Shown here piece after piece: positions 8,190 to 15,845 of a DNA stretch of 19,413 nucleotides. Below the pieces are notes generated by a model. It did no database searches and was not told the DNA's origin. It saw only the letters and a program-made list of their open reading frames with translations. Source of the DNA: DATNFP01 sp035606335 (GTDB lineage: Bacteria > Bacteroidota > Bacteroidia > Chitinophagales > Chitinophagaceae); assembly GCA_035606335.1 (NCBI GenBank), contig DATNFP010000052.1:1-19413 (forward strand). Reading direction: 5' to 3'. Position 1 is the first letter of the stretch, and every line of letters starts with the position of its first letter. A program made the translations under genes and the position numbers.

Positions 8190-8909
8190 ATGAATAGAAG
8201 CCTTCTACGCGTCTCTTTTTTGGCTGTATTACTTTCCGTTGCTTTCTTTTCCTGTAAAAAAAGCAAAAACTCTTCGGGTAATGACGGCCGTAGCTATTTT
8301 CCCTTGCAGATAGGCAAGTATGTTACCTACAAAGTAGATTCTACTGTTTGGATAGATTCTCTTTGTAAACAGGTAAATACTACCTCCCAGATGCGCTATG
8401 CAATAGCTGACACCTTCAGGGACAATATGAACAGGCTTTCTTACGTTATTAATGTGTATGAAATGCCGAACAGCCTCAATGCCGCTATGAAATTGCAAAG
8501 CACTATAGAAGTAACGTCTACTCCATCTGATTTAGAATATGTGCAGGCTCAGCTTCGTTTTATCAAGCTTATTTTCCCAATAACTGCTGGTGGTGTATGG
8601 TCTGGCAATAATCTTGTAACTACAGCTGATTCGGATTATACTTATTTCAGCAATTGGAACTATAGCTATCAAAACTATCAGAAATCATTTAATAACGGCC
8701 TTGCTAATTTCAACAATACCGTATCTGTCCTTGAAGATAATGATAGCTCTGCTACTTCCCGCACTTATTATAAGGAAGTATATGCTGACAATGTTGGCAT
8801 GGTATATCGTGAAATGACTCATTGGACATTTAAAAGAATAGATGATACTACCGTAGCTAAATGCAAAGCCGGCTATTCCGTTATTATGCGTGCGATAGAC
8901 CATAACTAA
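8190..8909 (+). CDS. Hypothetical lipoprotein
   Basis: A 239-residue protein I do not recognise. The N-terminus MNRSLLRVSFLAVLLSVAFFSC is a lipoprotein signal peptide with lipobox FFSC, so Cys22 should be lipidated. The residues after it (KKSKNSSG) are polar and basic. The mature part is rich in Tyr, Asn, Ser and Thr and begins YFPLQIGKYVTYKVDST, a motif I associate with Bacteroidota periplasmic or surface lipoproteins of unknown function. It is predicted to be beta-rich, with no catalytic motif visible. The next gene, a secreted subtilase, starts 8 bases after its stop, so the two are probably co-transcribed. It could be an accessory or inhibitor of that protease, but nothing in the sequence shows this. 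Confidence 0.75.
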   Translation: MNRSLLRVSFLAVLLSVAFFSCKKSKNSSGNDGRSYFPLQIGKYVTYKVDSTVWIDSLCKQVNTTSQMRYAIADTFRDNMNRLSYVINVYEMPNSLNAAMKLQSTIEVTSTPSDLEYVQAQLRFIKLIFPITAGGVWSGNNLVTTADSDYTYFSNWNYSYQNYQKSFNNGLANFNNTVSVLEDNDSSATSRTYYKEVYADNVGMVYREMTHWTFKRIDDTTVAKCKAGYSVIMRAIDHN

Positions 8910-8917
8910 AATGTATC

Positions 8918-10606
8918 ATGTGGGTGAAGAGAATTGTATGGTGTGCGGCGTTTTTATCTCTTAGTGTCATAGGTTTTGCACAGCAACCCCAATATGCTTT
9001 CAGAATAACTTTTTCCAATAAGAAGGGGTCTTTAGATCTAAAGACCCCTTCTGCTTTTCTTTCCGCACGGGCAATCGCCAGGCGTTCAGCCGCAAGCGTA
9101 TCTATAGATAGTACAGACCTTCCGGTGTCTCCGCTGTATTTAGATACTGTTTTAGCTGCAACAAACGGAATATTGCATACAACTTCCCGTTGGCTGAATG
9201 ATTGTGTAATTCTATTGACCGATTCCTCCAAGATTTTAGGCTTAGTAAGTAAAAGCTATATAACAAGCATTACGCAAGTTGCTTATTATCCCACAGGTCT
9301 TAAAAGACCTGCAAAAGCCGGCAAATTTGATTTGGAGCATAAATCATTATCTGCAATCGGCGGCAAGACTACAGGCTCTTCTCTTTATTACGGAAATACC
9401 TATAATCAAACCACCATGGTAAATGGTGATTATCTGCATGACGCAGGTTTTAAAGGGCAGGGTAAGCTAATCGCGGTACTTGATGCCGGTTACATTGCTG
9501 TTGATACACATCCTGGTTTTGACAGTCTCAGGCAGTCTGGTCGGTTGGTCGACGTACATAATTTTACACTCGATACAAGCTATGTTTATAGTTACGACGA
9601 TCATGGTACAGGAGTACTATCTACTATGGCAGGATATATTCCCGGTACTTATGTAGGAACAGCTCCATTGGCAGAATATGCTCTTTATGTTACGGAAGAC
9701 GACTTGTCCGAACAGCCAATTGAAATGGACAATATGGTTGCGGGGGCTGAACGTGCTGACAGTATAGGAGCAGATATTATTTCCACTTCTCTGGGTTACG
9801 ATCTCTTTGATGATCCGGCTTATAACCTTACTTATCCGGACATAGATGGTAAAACAACTGTTGCGGCAAAGGCTGTAAATATTGCTACACAAAAAGGTAT
9901 ATTATTTGTTCCTACGGCAGGTAATGAAGGTATAGGGGATGGGGGATGGTTCTGGATACTTACTCCGGGTGATGCTGATAGTGCGCTTACAGTAGGCGCT
10001 GTTAATATAAACAAGATTATAGCAGGCTTTAGTGGGTATGGCCCTAACTCAGCAGGACGGATAAAACCTGATGTATGCGATTTGGGTGTGTCCGCAGATA
10101 TATTTACTGCATCAGGAGGCTTTGGTGAAGAAGATGGTACTTCTTTTGCAACACCTCAAATAGCAGGATGGGCCGCTTGTTTATGGCAGGCTAAACCAAG
10201 TGCTACTCCTTACCAGTTGCGTACTGCTATTGTGCAAAGTGCAGACCATTATACAGACCCCGGCACACAAATAGGATATGGGGTCCCGGATTTTAAACAG
10301 GCACTGCAATCGCTGGATGTAAAAGATACACCGCGCAATCCTGCGGATTCATCCAATTGGGTAACGGTAGGACCTAACCCATTTAACGATGTTATTAATC
10401 TGAACGTTTATCTCACAATACCACAAACCGTGAATTTCGTGCTGATAGATGCTATTGGTAGAATTATTTTTAAAACCAGCCGCTATATAGATAGTTGGAG
10501 TAACCCTTCTGTATCATTGCCGTCGGATAATATCGCAGCAGGAGTATATATGCTTAAAGTAGCAACGCCCGATAAAAAACGTGTGGTAAAGCTGGTCAAA
10601 GATTAA
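8918..10606 (+). CDS. Secreted subtilisin-like (S8) serine protease with T9SS C-terminal sorting domain
   Basis: 562 residues. A signal peptide (WCAAFLSLSVIGFA, cleavage near residue 21) is followed by a propeptide-like region containing FLSARAIARR, as in other Bacteroidota subtilases. The S8 catalytic domain has the triad D189 (AVLDAGY), H229 (DDHGTG) and S409 (GTSFATPQIAG), with oxyanion residue N336 (AGNEG). The last 80 residues (from about VGPNPFND, ending GVYMLKVATPDKKRVVKLVKD) are a T9SS type A-like sorting domain, predicting export across the outer membrane, domain cleavage and surface attachment or release. The ATG at 8918 is chosen because it starts the signal peptide; an ATG at 8911 is in another frame. 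The 5' part contains a perfect 32-base palindrome (9021-9052) coding for residues about 35-45. It converges on the methyltransferase gene with three bases between stops. Confidence 0.93.
   Translation: MWVKRIVWCAAFLSLSVIGFAQQPQYAFRITFSNKKGSLDLKTPSAFLSARAIARRSAASVSIDSTDLPVSPLYLDTVLAATNGILHTTSRWLNDCVILLTDSSKILGLVSKSYITSITQVAYYPTGLKRPAKAGKFDLEHKSLSAIGGKTTGSSLYYGNTYNQTTMVNGDYLHDAGFKGQGKLIAVLDAGYIAVDTHPGFDSLRQSGRLVDVHNFTLDTSYVYSYDDHGTGVLSTMAGYIPGTYVGTAPLAEYALYVTEDDLSEQPIEMDNMVAGAERADSIGADIISTSLGYDLFDDPAYNLTYPDIDGKTTVAAKAVNIATQKGILFVPTAGNEGIGDGGWFWILTPGDADSALTVGAVNINKIIAGFSGYGPNSAGRIKPDVCDLGVSADIFTASGGFGEEDGTSFATPQIAGWAACLWQAKPSATPYQLRTAIVQSADHYTDPGTQIGYGVPDFKQALQSLDVKDTPRNPADSSNWVTVGPNPFNDVINLNVYLTIPQTVNFVLIDAIGRIIFKTSRYIDSWSNPSVSLPSDNIAAGVYMLKVATPDKKRVVKLVKD
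9021..9052. repeat. Perfect 32-bp spacerless palindrome inside the protease gene
   Basis: AGAAGGGGTCTTTAGA (9021-9036) is followed without a gap by its exact reverse complement TCTAAAGACCCCTTCT (9037-9052). As RNA it could fold into a stem of about 14 bp with a GAUC loop, roughly 104 bases into the protease coding sequence. It is in frame and fully coding, reading KKGSLDLKTPS. There is no T-tract after it, so it does not look like an ordinary terminator. Confidence 0.95.
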
Positions 10607-10609
10607 TTG

Positions 10610-11797
10610 CTAAGGCTTCTTCAGTACGGCTATGAACATGCTATCTGCTGCTTGTTCTATCCCGTTTATTAGCTTCTGCTCTTCCAATTGCAAATCTGTT
10701 TCATTTAATATACGGGTTACATTATTTTCGTTCTCTTCTTTTAAAACCGAACAGGTTATATAAATTAATCTTCCGCTGCTCTTTAGATAATCTGAAACAT
10801 TTACGGCAATTCGCTGTTGCAGTGATGAGAAATCATCTATGGCCGCTGTGTCAGGAAAATAAAGTTGTTCCGGTGTTCTCGCCCACGTACCCGAACCGCT
10901 ACATGGTACATCGCAGATAATTCCATCAAACTTCATATTGCCGATATGCTTTTTTAGTTGCCCTTTATCCGCTACATCCATAATATAACTTATAGGCGTC
11001 ACATGATTGTATTGGGCAAAACGTTTTTTAAGGTTATGCAAAATACTCTCTCGTTTATCAGATACAGTCAGTTGGACAGATGGCTCCATATCTTTAAGCA
11101 ATAACGATTTTCCTCCTGCTCCGGCACAGCAATCGTACCATTTTTCATGTTGCTGTGGTTTAAAATAATTTCCGGTTTGCTGCGATGATGCATCTTGTAC
11201 TACATAATCTGTTGGTGGCAATATCTTGTCTATTGCTGCACCATTTGGCAATGCCATGCAGTTATCTGTAACAAACTCATAATCAATTTGATTTTTTTCC
11301 AGCAGCTCTGTGATCTTTTCTTTCCCTTTCCTAATGCGAATAAAAAGTTTTGGCTGTGTCAGCATAGAGTATAGCCAGTCTTTTCTGCTAATGCCATCGG
11401 AAAATTCAACTGAAGAATAGAATAGGTCATCTATGCTGAATTCAATACTCTGACCTTTAAGAAAAGCTATACGTTCATCAACGCTCTTTTGTAAATAAGG
11501 CGTCCAGTTTTCCGGTAGAAAAGGTTTTGTGAGTTTTTCCTGAGCGCCGCATAACAACAGGCAAACCTTAACCTTGTCTTCAAAATCTATTTCTCCATCC
11601 CAAATGCCTTGCTTCTTCCCGTGCAATATTCCCTTCTCACAGCGATACCAGCTATATGCCATTTCACTTAGCATCTTCCGGTCGCGACTGCCGAGCTTTG
11701 TATTAAGTTTGAAATAGTTCTTTAAGAAATGCGCTAAAGGTATTTCCCCGGTATATGTTCCTGTTATGGTGTTAAGATGTTGCCAGATATACCGCAT
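10610..11797 (-). CDS. RsmB/NSUN-family rRNA (cytosine-C5) methyltransferase
   Basis: SAM-dependent m5C RNA methyltransferase of the NOL1/NOP2/Sun family, probably acting on 16S rRNA. The 395 residues have an N-terminal helical RNA-binding part (to about 140), a linker with LFIRIRKGKE, and the methyltransferase fold. Motif I is WYDCCAGAGGKSLLL (220-234), motif IV is DVPCSGSGTW (296-305, C299) and motif VI is YITCSVLKEENENNV (346-360, nucleophile C349). Motif I usually reads DxCAAPGGKT; the Pro is replaced by Ala here. Both cysteines are present, so activity is expected. The exact target cannot be read from sequence, so no symbol is given. It lies downstream of the E2 gene on the same strand, but a terminator sits between them, so it probably relies on read-through or a promoter within or after that terminator. 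Confidence 0.88.
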   Translation of the reverse strand: MRYIWQHLNTITGTYTGEIPLAHFLKNYFKLNTKLGSRDRKMLSEMAYSWYRCEKGILHGKKQGIWDGEIDFEDKVKVCLLLCGAQEKLTKPFLPENWTPYLQKSVDERIAFLKGQSIEFSIDDLFYSSVEFSDGISRKDWLYSMLTQPKLFIRIRKGKEKITELLEKNQIDYEFVTDNCMALPNGAAIDKILPPTDYVVQDASSQQTGNYFKPQQHEKWYDCCAGAGGKSLLLKDMEPSVQLTVSDKRESILHNLKKRFAQYNHVTPISYIMDVADKGQLKKHIGNMKFDGIICDVPCSGSGTWARTPEQLYFPDTAAIDDFSSLQQRIAVNVSDYLKSSGRLIYITCSVLKEENENNVTRILNETDLQLEEQKLINGIEQAADSMFIAVLKKP

Positions 11798-11811
11798 ATA
11801 AAAACCAGTGG

Positions 11812-11844
11812 GAAAAATGAAAGCTCCGGGTTGCGGAGCTTTCA
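11812..11844 (-). terminator. Rho-independent terminator after the E2 gene
   Basis: On the minus strand, starting 14 bases after the E2 stop codon, TGAAAGCTCCG and CGGAGCTTTCA form a perfect 11-bp stem (plus-strand arms 11818-11828 and 11834-11844) with a five-base loop, followed by TTTTT. It separates the E2 gene from the downstream methyltransferase. Confidence 0.85.
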
Positions 11845-11857
11845 GAAATTTTATGAA

Positions 11858-13102
11858 TTATACTTCAAGTAAAGTCTTTACCGGATCCTGTCCGAATAAC
11901 AACAGCTCAGGGTTTTCCAATAATTCTTTAATACGTACAAGGAAACCTACAGACTCACGACCGTCAATAATGCGATGGTCGTAACTTACTGCCAGGTACA
12001 TCATTGGTCTTACTTCTACTTTCCCATTTATCGCTACAGGTCTGTCCTGTATTTTATGCATACCTAATATAGCTGATTGAGGTATGTTAATGATCGGTGT
12101 TGACATCAATGAGCCAAATACACCGCCATTAGTAATTGTAAATGTTCCTCCCTGCATTTCATCGGGACTGAGCTTACTATCGCGCGCCTTCTTTGCAAGC
12201 TCTACAACCTTCATTTCTATCTCAGCCATGCTAAGGCTTTCAGCATTGCGTATTACAGGTACTACAAGTCCTTTAGGTGCTGATACTGCAATTGATATAT
12301 CACAATAGCTGTGGTACACAAGTTCTTCTCCATCTATATAGGCATTCACTGCAGGCCAGTCCTGCAATGCAATACAACAGGCCTTAGTGAAGAACGACAT
12401 AAAGCCAAGGCCTACGCCATGTGCTTCTTTAAAAGTATCCTTATATTTTGCCCGTATCTCCATGATACGGCTCATATCCACTTCATTAAATGTGGTGAGC
12501 ATTGCAGTGGCATTCTTTGCTTCTACCAGTCTGCGTGCTACTGTTTTACGCAGATTGCTCATCTTTTGCCTTTGCTCTTCACGGCTGAATGCCTGGTCGC
12601 CACCTTTCCTTCCGGGATGCCTTAATGCTTCCAGCACATCTTGCTTCATGATCCTGCCCATGCTGCCTGTACCCTTTACATCTGTAGCTTTTACCTGCTT
12701 TTCAGACATAATAGCCTGTGCCACCGGTGTTGCCTTTACATCGCTTTGTGCAGTAGTTGCATTTGTTTGCTGTATCGGTTTTTCATTTGCTTGTGTAGTA
12801 GGCGCGGCCGCTTTCTTTTCTTCTTGTTTAGGTGCTGCAGTCGGTGCTGCCGCACCCGCAGGTTTTTGTGCAGTCTCATCTATTCTGCATGCAATGTCAC
12901 CAATAGCAAGTGTGCTGCCTTCCTGTGCTACAATATGTAATATGCCTGCTTTTTCAGCGTTCAGCTCAAAGGTTGCCTTCTCTGATTCCATCTCGCATAG
13001 CACTTCATCTCGTTCTACCCAATCTCCTTCCTTTTTCAGCCATTTGCTAAGGCTTACTTCGCTTATAGATTCTCCTACGGTTGGAACTTTTATGTCTATC
13101 AT
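11858..13102 (-). CDS. sucB: Dihydrolipoyllysine-residue succinyltransferase (E2 of 2-oxoglutarate dehydrogenase)
   Basis: Moves the succinyl group from the E1-bound intermediate to CoA in the TCA cycle. The 414 residues comprise one lipoyl domain (about 1-77) with lipoyl lysine K42 in EMESEKATFEL, and a flexible Ala/Pro/Gln/Lys linker (about 78-122). The E3-binding domain (about 123-160) carries TPVAQAIMSEKQVKATDVKG and ends SMGRIMKQDVLEAL. The catalytic acyltransferase domain ends with SYDHRIIDGRESVGFL (H376 and D380 catalytic). The VPTVGESISE start and single lipoyl domain favour the 2-oxoglutarate enzyme over pyruvate or branched-chain E2s, but this is a judgement. The E1 gene sucA, often adjacent, is not present; cdd lies 51 bases upstream on the same strand. 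A strong terminator follows. Confidence 0.92.
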   Translation of the reverse strand: MIDIKVPTVGESISEVSLSKWLKKEGDWVERDEVLCEMESEKATFELNAEKAGILHIVAQEGSTLAIGDIACRIDETAQKPAGAAAPTAAPKQEEKKAAAPTTQANEKPIQQTNATTAQSDVKATPVAQAIMSEKQVKATDVKGTGSMGRIMKQDVLEALRHPGRKGGDQAFSREEQRQKMSNLRKTVARRLVEAKNATAMLTTFNEVDMSRIMEIRAKYKDTFKEAHGVGLGFMSFFTKACCIALQDWPAVNAYIDGEELVYHSYCDISIAVSAPKGLVVPVIRNAESLSMAEIEMKVVELAKKARDSKLSPDEMQGGTFTITNGGVFGSLMSTPIINIPQSAILGMHKIQDRPVAINGKVEVRPMMYLAVSYDHRIIDGRESVGFLVRIKELLENPELLLFGQDPVKTLLEV

Positions 13103-13153
13103 GAAAAAAACGGTATTAACGGGCTGCTAAATTAACAAACCGATGCCGATTAA

Positions 13154-13657
13154 TCAAAAAGGGCTGTTAACGGGTGGTGTTGCTTCGGCAAGTGCTTTGC
13201 TGCCGAAATAAAATGGTAGTAATGATGAGGCATCTTCTACATATATAATATTTCCATTAGGGCTGCACATGTACACTGCAATGGGCGAACCTTGCCATTG
13301 CTGCACTTCCAGTATTGTCTGGCGGCAAATGCCGCAAGGCGAGAGTGGGGTTTCGTTCGCTTCTTCGCCTTTATAGGTCACAGCAATGGCTTTTACTTTT
13401 GGATGTTCCTCATGCATATTTACAGTAGCTAATGCAGCTCTTTCTGCACATATACCTGCAGGAAAAGAAGCGTTCTCGTGATTGGCCCCTGTAAGGATTT
13501 TGCCATCTTCCAGTAGCACAGCTGCGCCTACTTTAAACCTGGAATAAGGAGCGTATGCCTGTTCTGTGGCTGCTTCTGCTGCGGTTACTACCTGCTGCAT
13601 TTGGGCAGTCAGTTGATTTTTTAGTGATTGCTGAAATGGAAATTGAAACTGTTCCAT
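13154..13657 (-). CDS. cdd: Cytidine deaminase
   Basis: Zinc-dependent hydrolytic deamination of cytidine and deoxycytidine in pyrimidine salvage. The 167 residues form a single domain of the small homotetrameric type with short extensions at both ends. APYSRFKVGAAVLL (36-49), GANHENASFPAGICAERAA with C70 and catalytic E72 (CAE), and SPCGICRQ with C108 and C111 supply the zinc site and substrate loop. The ATG at 13657 gives a plausible helical extension. It lies 25 bases after the crcB stop and 51 bases before the E2 start, all leftward, so crcB-cdd-sucB may be transcribed together. Confidence 0.94.
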   Translation of the reverse strand: MEQFQFPFQQSLKNQLTAQMQQVVTAAEAATEQAYAPYSRFKVGAAVLLEDGKILTGANHENASFPAGICAERAALATVNMHEEHPKVKAIAVTYKGEEANETPLSPCGICRQTILEVQQWQGSPIAVYMCSPNGNIIYVEDASSLLPFYFGSKALAEATPPVNSPF

Positions 13658-13682
13658 AATGGCCTTTAATATCTATATACAA

Positions 13683-14054
13683 TCATCTTGCCAGCCATAT
13701 CCCCACGCGACATAATATCAGTCCTGCTATTACACTTAGCAATATGTAAAGAAGTGGAACAAAATACTGCTGCTTTTGCATCAGCACTATGTTTTCGAGG
13801 GCGAAAGTGGAAAAAGTAGTGTATCCTCCACAAAACCCTGAAGCCAGCAACAACATACCGCCAGTTTGCAGCCATTGGGAGCGCACAGCCAGCCCATACA
13901 AAAAACCTATAAGAAGACAGCCCAACAGATTGATTATAAAAGTGCCTACCGGGAAACTACCTGTCACAACCTTACCAACCAGAAAGCTGGTACCGTAACG
14001 GGCCATACTACCGAAAAATCCGCCTAACCCTACTAATAAGAAGGAACGTAACAT
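13683..14054 (-). CDS. crcB: Fluoride-specific ion channel (Fluc/CrcB)
   Basis: Small inner-membrane channel that exports fluoride, acting as an antiparallel dimer. The 123 residues make four hydrophobic segments (about 3-24, 33-56, 65-86 and 97-119). Family signatures are GGFFGSMARY (11-20), GTFIINLLG (37-45, pore Asn N42) and GFCGGYTTFSTF (73-84, with the Phe pair F81 and F84 lining the pore). One gene is enough for a homodimer. No fluoride riboswitch is apparent in the 40-base gap upstream. It is followed by cdd after 25 bases. Confidence 0.95.
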   Translation of the reverse strand: MLRSFLLVGLGGFFGSMARYGTSFLVGKVVTGSFPVGTFIINLLGCLLIGFLYGLAVRSQWLQTGGMLLLASGFCGGYTTFSTFALENIVLMQKQQYFVPLLYILLSVIAGLILCRVGIWLAR

Positions 14055-14094
14055 GGACTAAAGTTATATACTGTATCCAAAAAATAATAACAAT

Positions 14095-15159
14095 TTAATC
14101 CACCCAGTCGCATACAAATACATTTATGTCATGGCTGCCGCCATTATTACGCATAGAGCTGAAGATAAATTTTTTACCATTGGGAGAAAACATTGGGAAT
14201 GCGTCAAAGCCTGTTTCATGCGAAATACGTTCCAGCCCGGTGCCATCCAGGTTGATAAGATATAGATTGAATGGGAACCCGTATTCATGCTCGAAATCAG
14301 ATGAAAAAACTATTCGCTTTCCATCAGGTGTAAAAGCCGGAGCCCAGTTTGCTTTGCCAAGATGTGTTACTTGATGTACATCAGTACCATCCGCGTTGGC
14401 AACGAATATTTCCATCTTTGTAGGCATTACCAGTCCTTTTGCGAGTAAGTCTTTGTACTCTTTTATGTCTTCGGTTTTTTGCGGATGCGATGCGCGCCAT
14501 ACTATTTTTTTACCATCAGGCGAAAAGCAGGCGCCTCCATCATAGCCTAGGGTATGTGTTATCTGCTTCACATGGGTGCCATCTATATTCATAGTGTACA
14601 GATCTAAATCTCCGTTGCGCATACTGGTGAAAATAATTTTATCACCTTTAGGCGATATGGTAGCTTCAGCATCGTAGCCTGGCGTATTGGTGAGTCGTTT
14701 TACAATATGTCCATCAAAATCGGCCACAAAAATGTCATAGCTCTCGTATATCGGCCACACATATTTCTTCGGGTCTCTTGGGGGCACAGGTGGGCAGGTA
14801 TCTGCAGCCAGGTGTGTCGAAGCATACAAAAAATGTTTTCCATCCGGCATCAGGTATGCGCAGGTAGTGCGTCCTTTACCTGTACTTACCAATTTATAAT
14901 TAAAGTTCGCCCCAATAGGCGGTACGGTGCCATAATATATCTGGTCGCACATTACACCCTCATCTTCATTTTTTCGTTGAAAAGTGATCTGGCTGTCATT
15001 AAATCCAAAGTATGCTTCTGCATTGTCACCACCAAAAGTTAACTGTTGTACATTTTTAAAATGCTTTTCATCAGGATACACATTATTTTGAGGTTCCTGC
15101 GCCCGTAGCGTATTGTTAATTAAAAGACAGGTTACAATGATTGTAAAAATGCTTTTCAT
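14095..15159 (-). CDS. Secreted PD40/TolB-like beta-propeller protein
   Basis: 354 residues with a signal peptide (MKSIFTIIVTCLLINNTLRA, cleavage before QEPQ at about 20/21), so periplasmic or further exported. The mature protein holds successive WD40-like PD40 blades. Examples are YLMPDGKHFLYAS, ISPKGDKIIFTSMRNGDLDLY, FSPDGKKIVWRASHP, FTPDGKRIVFSSDFEHEYG and FSPNGKKFIFSSMRNNGG, linked by strands such as KQITHTLGYDGG. This is the propeller of TolB and related proteins. There is no TolB N-terminal domain, no OmpA domain, no peptidase domain and no T9SS tail, so it is a stand-alone propeller, likely a binding or scaffold protein of unknown target. It lies 40 bases upstream of crcB on the same strand and divergent from the FKBP gene. 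Confidence 0.88.
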   Translation of the reverse strand: MKSIFTIIVTCLLINNTLRAQEPQNNVYPDEKHFKNVQQLTFGGDNAEAYFGFNDSQITFQRKNEDEGVMCDQIYYGTVPPIGANFNYKLVSTGKGRTTCAYLMPDGKHFLYASTHLAADTCPPVPPRDPKKYVWPIYESYDIFVADFDGHIVKRLTNTPGYDAEATISPKGDKIIFTSMRNGDLDLYTMNIDGTHVKQITHTLGYDGGACFSPDGKKIVWRASHPQKTEDIKEYKDLLAKGLVMPTKMEIFVANADGTDVHQVTHLGKANWAPAFTPDGKRIVFSSDFEHEYGFPFNLYLINLDGTGLERISHETGFDAFPMFSPNGKKFIFSSMRNNGGSHDINVFVCDWVD

Positions 15160-15254
15160 TATTCACAAAATATTACTGTGAATATATAGAAAAAATGGCT
15201 CCATGTAATTCTCTTCCTTGTGGAGTTTTCCTTAAATTTTATAATCACTATTTC

Positions 15255-15262
15255 TACCTTTG
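15255..15262 (+). promoter_or_regulatory. -7 box of the FKBP gene promoter
   Basis: TACCTTTG followed by C is an exact TAnnTTTG element, ending 14 bases before the ATG at 15277. It is the same eight bases found before mnmA. No clear TTTG -33 element is seen. The box makes any start further upstream unlikely. Confidence 0.55.
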
Positions 15263-15276
15263 CAAAAACAGAACTA

Positions 15277-15711
15277 ATGGGTATCGCAGATAAATTATTT
15301 AAGATGAAAGCAGATAAGGCTGAGGCTAATCTAAAAGCAGGAGAAGAATTTTTAAAAACAAATGCACAAAAATCCGGTGTTGTTTCATTGCCAAGTGGTT
15401 TACAATACGAGATCATTACGGAAGGAACAGGTGAAAAGCCATCAGCCATGAGCAAAGTTACCTGCCACTACGAAGGCAAGCTGATAGACGGTACCATTTT
15501 CGATAGTTCCGTAAAAAGAGGACAACCTGCTTCATTTCCGCTGAATATGGTTATAAAAGGATGGACGGAAGGTTTGCAATTGATGTCTGTAGGCAGCAAA
15601 TGGCGCTTTTTCATCCCATCTCAATTAGGTTATGGAGACAGGCAGGTAGGCGCACATATTGGCCCCAACAGCACCTTAATATTTGAAGTAGAATTGTTGG
15701 GAATTAATTGA
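15277..15711 (+). CDS. FKBP-type peptidyl-prolyl cis-trans isomerase
   Basis: Prolyl isomerase and folding helper. The 144 residues from the ATG at 15277 comprise a short charged helical N-terminal part (MGIADKLFKMKADKAEANLK; about 1-35) and one FKBP domain (about 38-144). The active-site set is visible: Y65, F75-D76 (DGTIFDSS), W96 (VIKGWTEGLQLM), Y119 (PSQLGYGD) and the final NSTLIFEVELL. The usual IPPNS is IGPNS here. There is no signal peptide or lipobox, so it should be cytoplasmic, unlike many Bacteroidota FKBPs. An in-frame GTG at 15220 would add 19 residues but overlaps the promoter box and is rejected. The 3' end (last codons plus stop) is repeated exactly at 15846-15867. Confidence 0.92.
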   Translation: MGIADKLFKMKADKAEANLKAGEEFLKTNAQKSGVVSLPSGLQYEIITEGTGEKPSAMSKVTCHYEGKLIDGTIFDSSVKRGQPASFPLNMVIKGWTEGLQLMSVGSKWRFFIPSQLGYGDRQVGAHIGPNSTLIFEVELLGIN

Positions 15712-15714
15712 TTT
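15693..15714 (+). repeat. 22-bp direct repeat, copy 1 (FKBP 3' end)
   Basis: Starts ATTGTTGGG and ends TTGATTT, covering the last FKBP codons (LLGIN), the TGA and three bases after it. An identical 22-base copy lies at 15846-15867. Identity stops abruptly on both sides. Confidence 0.95.
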
Positions 15715-15750
15715 TGGACGCTAAAAGGAGACATAACACTAATACGGTAA
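15715..15750 (+). pseudogene. Orphan 3' remnant of a T9SS type B sorting-domain gene
   Basis: From 15715 the frame reads W T L K G D I T L I R and ends at TAA (15748-15750). This is the typical last strand of a T9SS type B (gliding-motility) C-terminal domain. It matches the end of the intact gene at 17755 (LKGDIMLIR-stop), with 24 of 27 bases identical over the final 27. No body of such a gene precedes it; it is fused directly behind the FKBP stop, in the same frame. It is best read as the surviving tail of a deleted or recombined paralogue. It is only about 11 codons, so the call rests on the close match to the gene 2 kb downstream. Confidence 0.7.
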
Positions 15751-15845
15751 ATTAGTTTTATATTTAATTGAATGCCATAAGAGCAGTTTTCTATTTATGG
15801 AATCCACTATCTATTTGAGTAATTGATAGAGAAGGGAAAGCATAT

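Noticed and set aside
8911..8964. ATG at 8911, just before the protease start
   Set aside because: It is in a different frame and closes after 17 codons. The ATG at 8918 opens a clear signal peptide in the protease frame.
12387..13130. A 247-codon open frame on the plus strand
   Set aside because: It lies wholly antisense to most of the well-supported E2 acyltransferase gene, its product is a Ser/Ala/Cys-rich low-complexity string, and there is no promoter or family motif. It is an artefact of E2 codon usage.
14055..14094. Fluoride riboswitch upstream of crcB
   Set aside because: The gap to the upstream gene is only 40 AT-rich bases, with no room for or trace of the crcB-motif pseudoknot.
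15220..15276. GTG-started extension of the FKBP protein that looks weakly like a signal sequence
   Set aside because: It overlaps the promoter box at 15255-15262 and lacks a cleavage site or lipobox. The ATG at 15277 gives a normal N-terminus.
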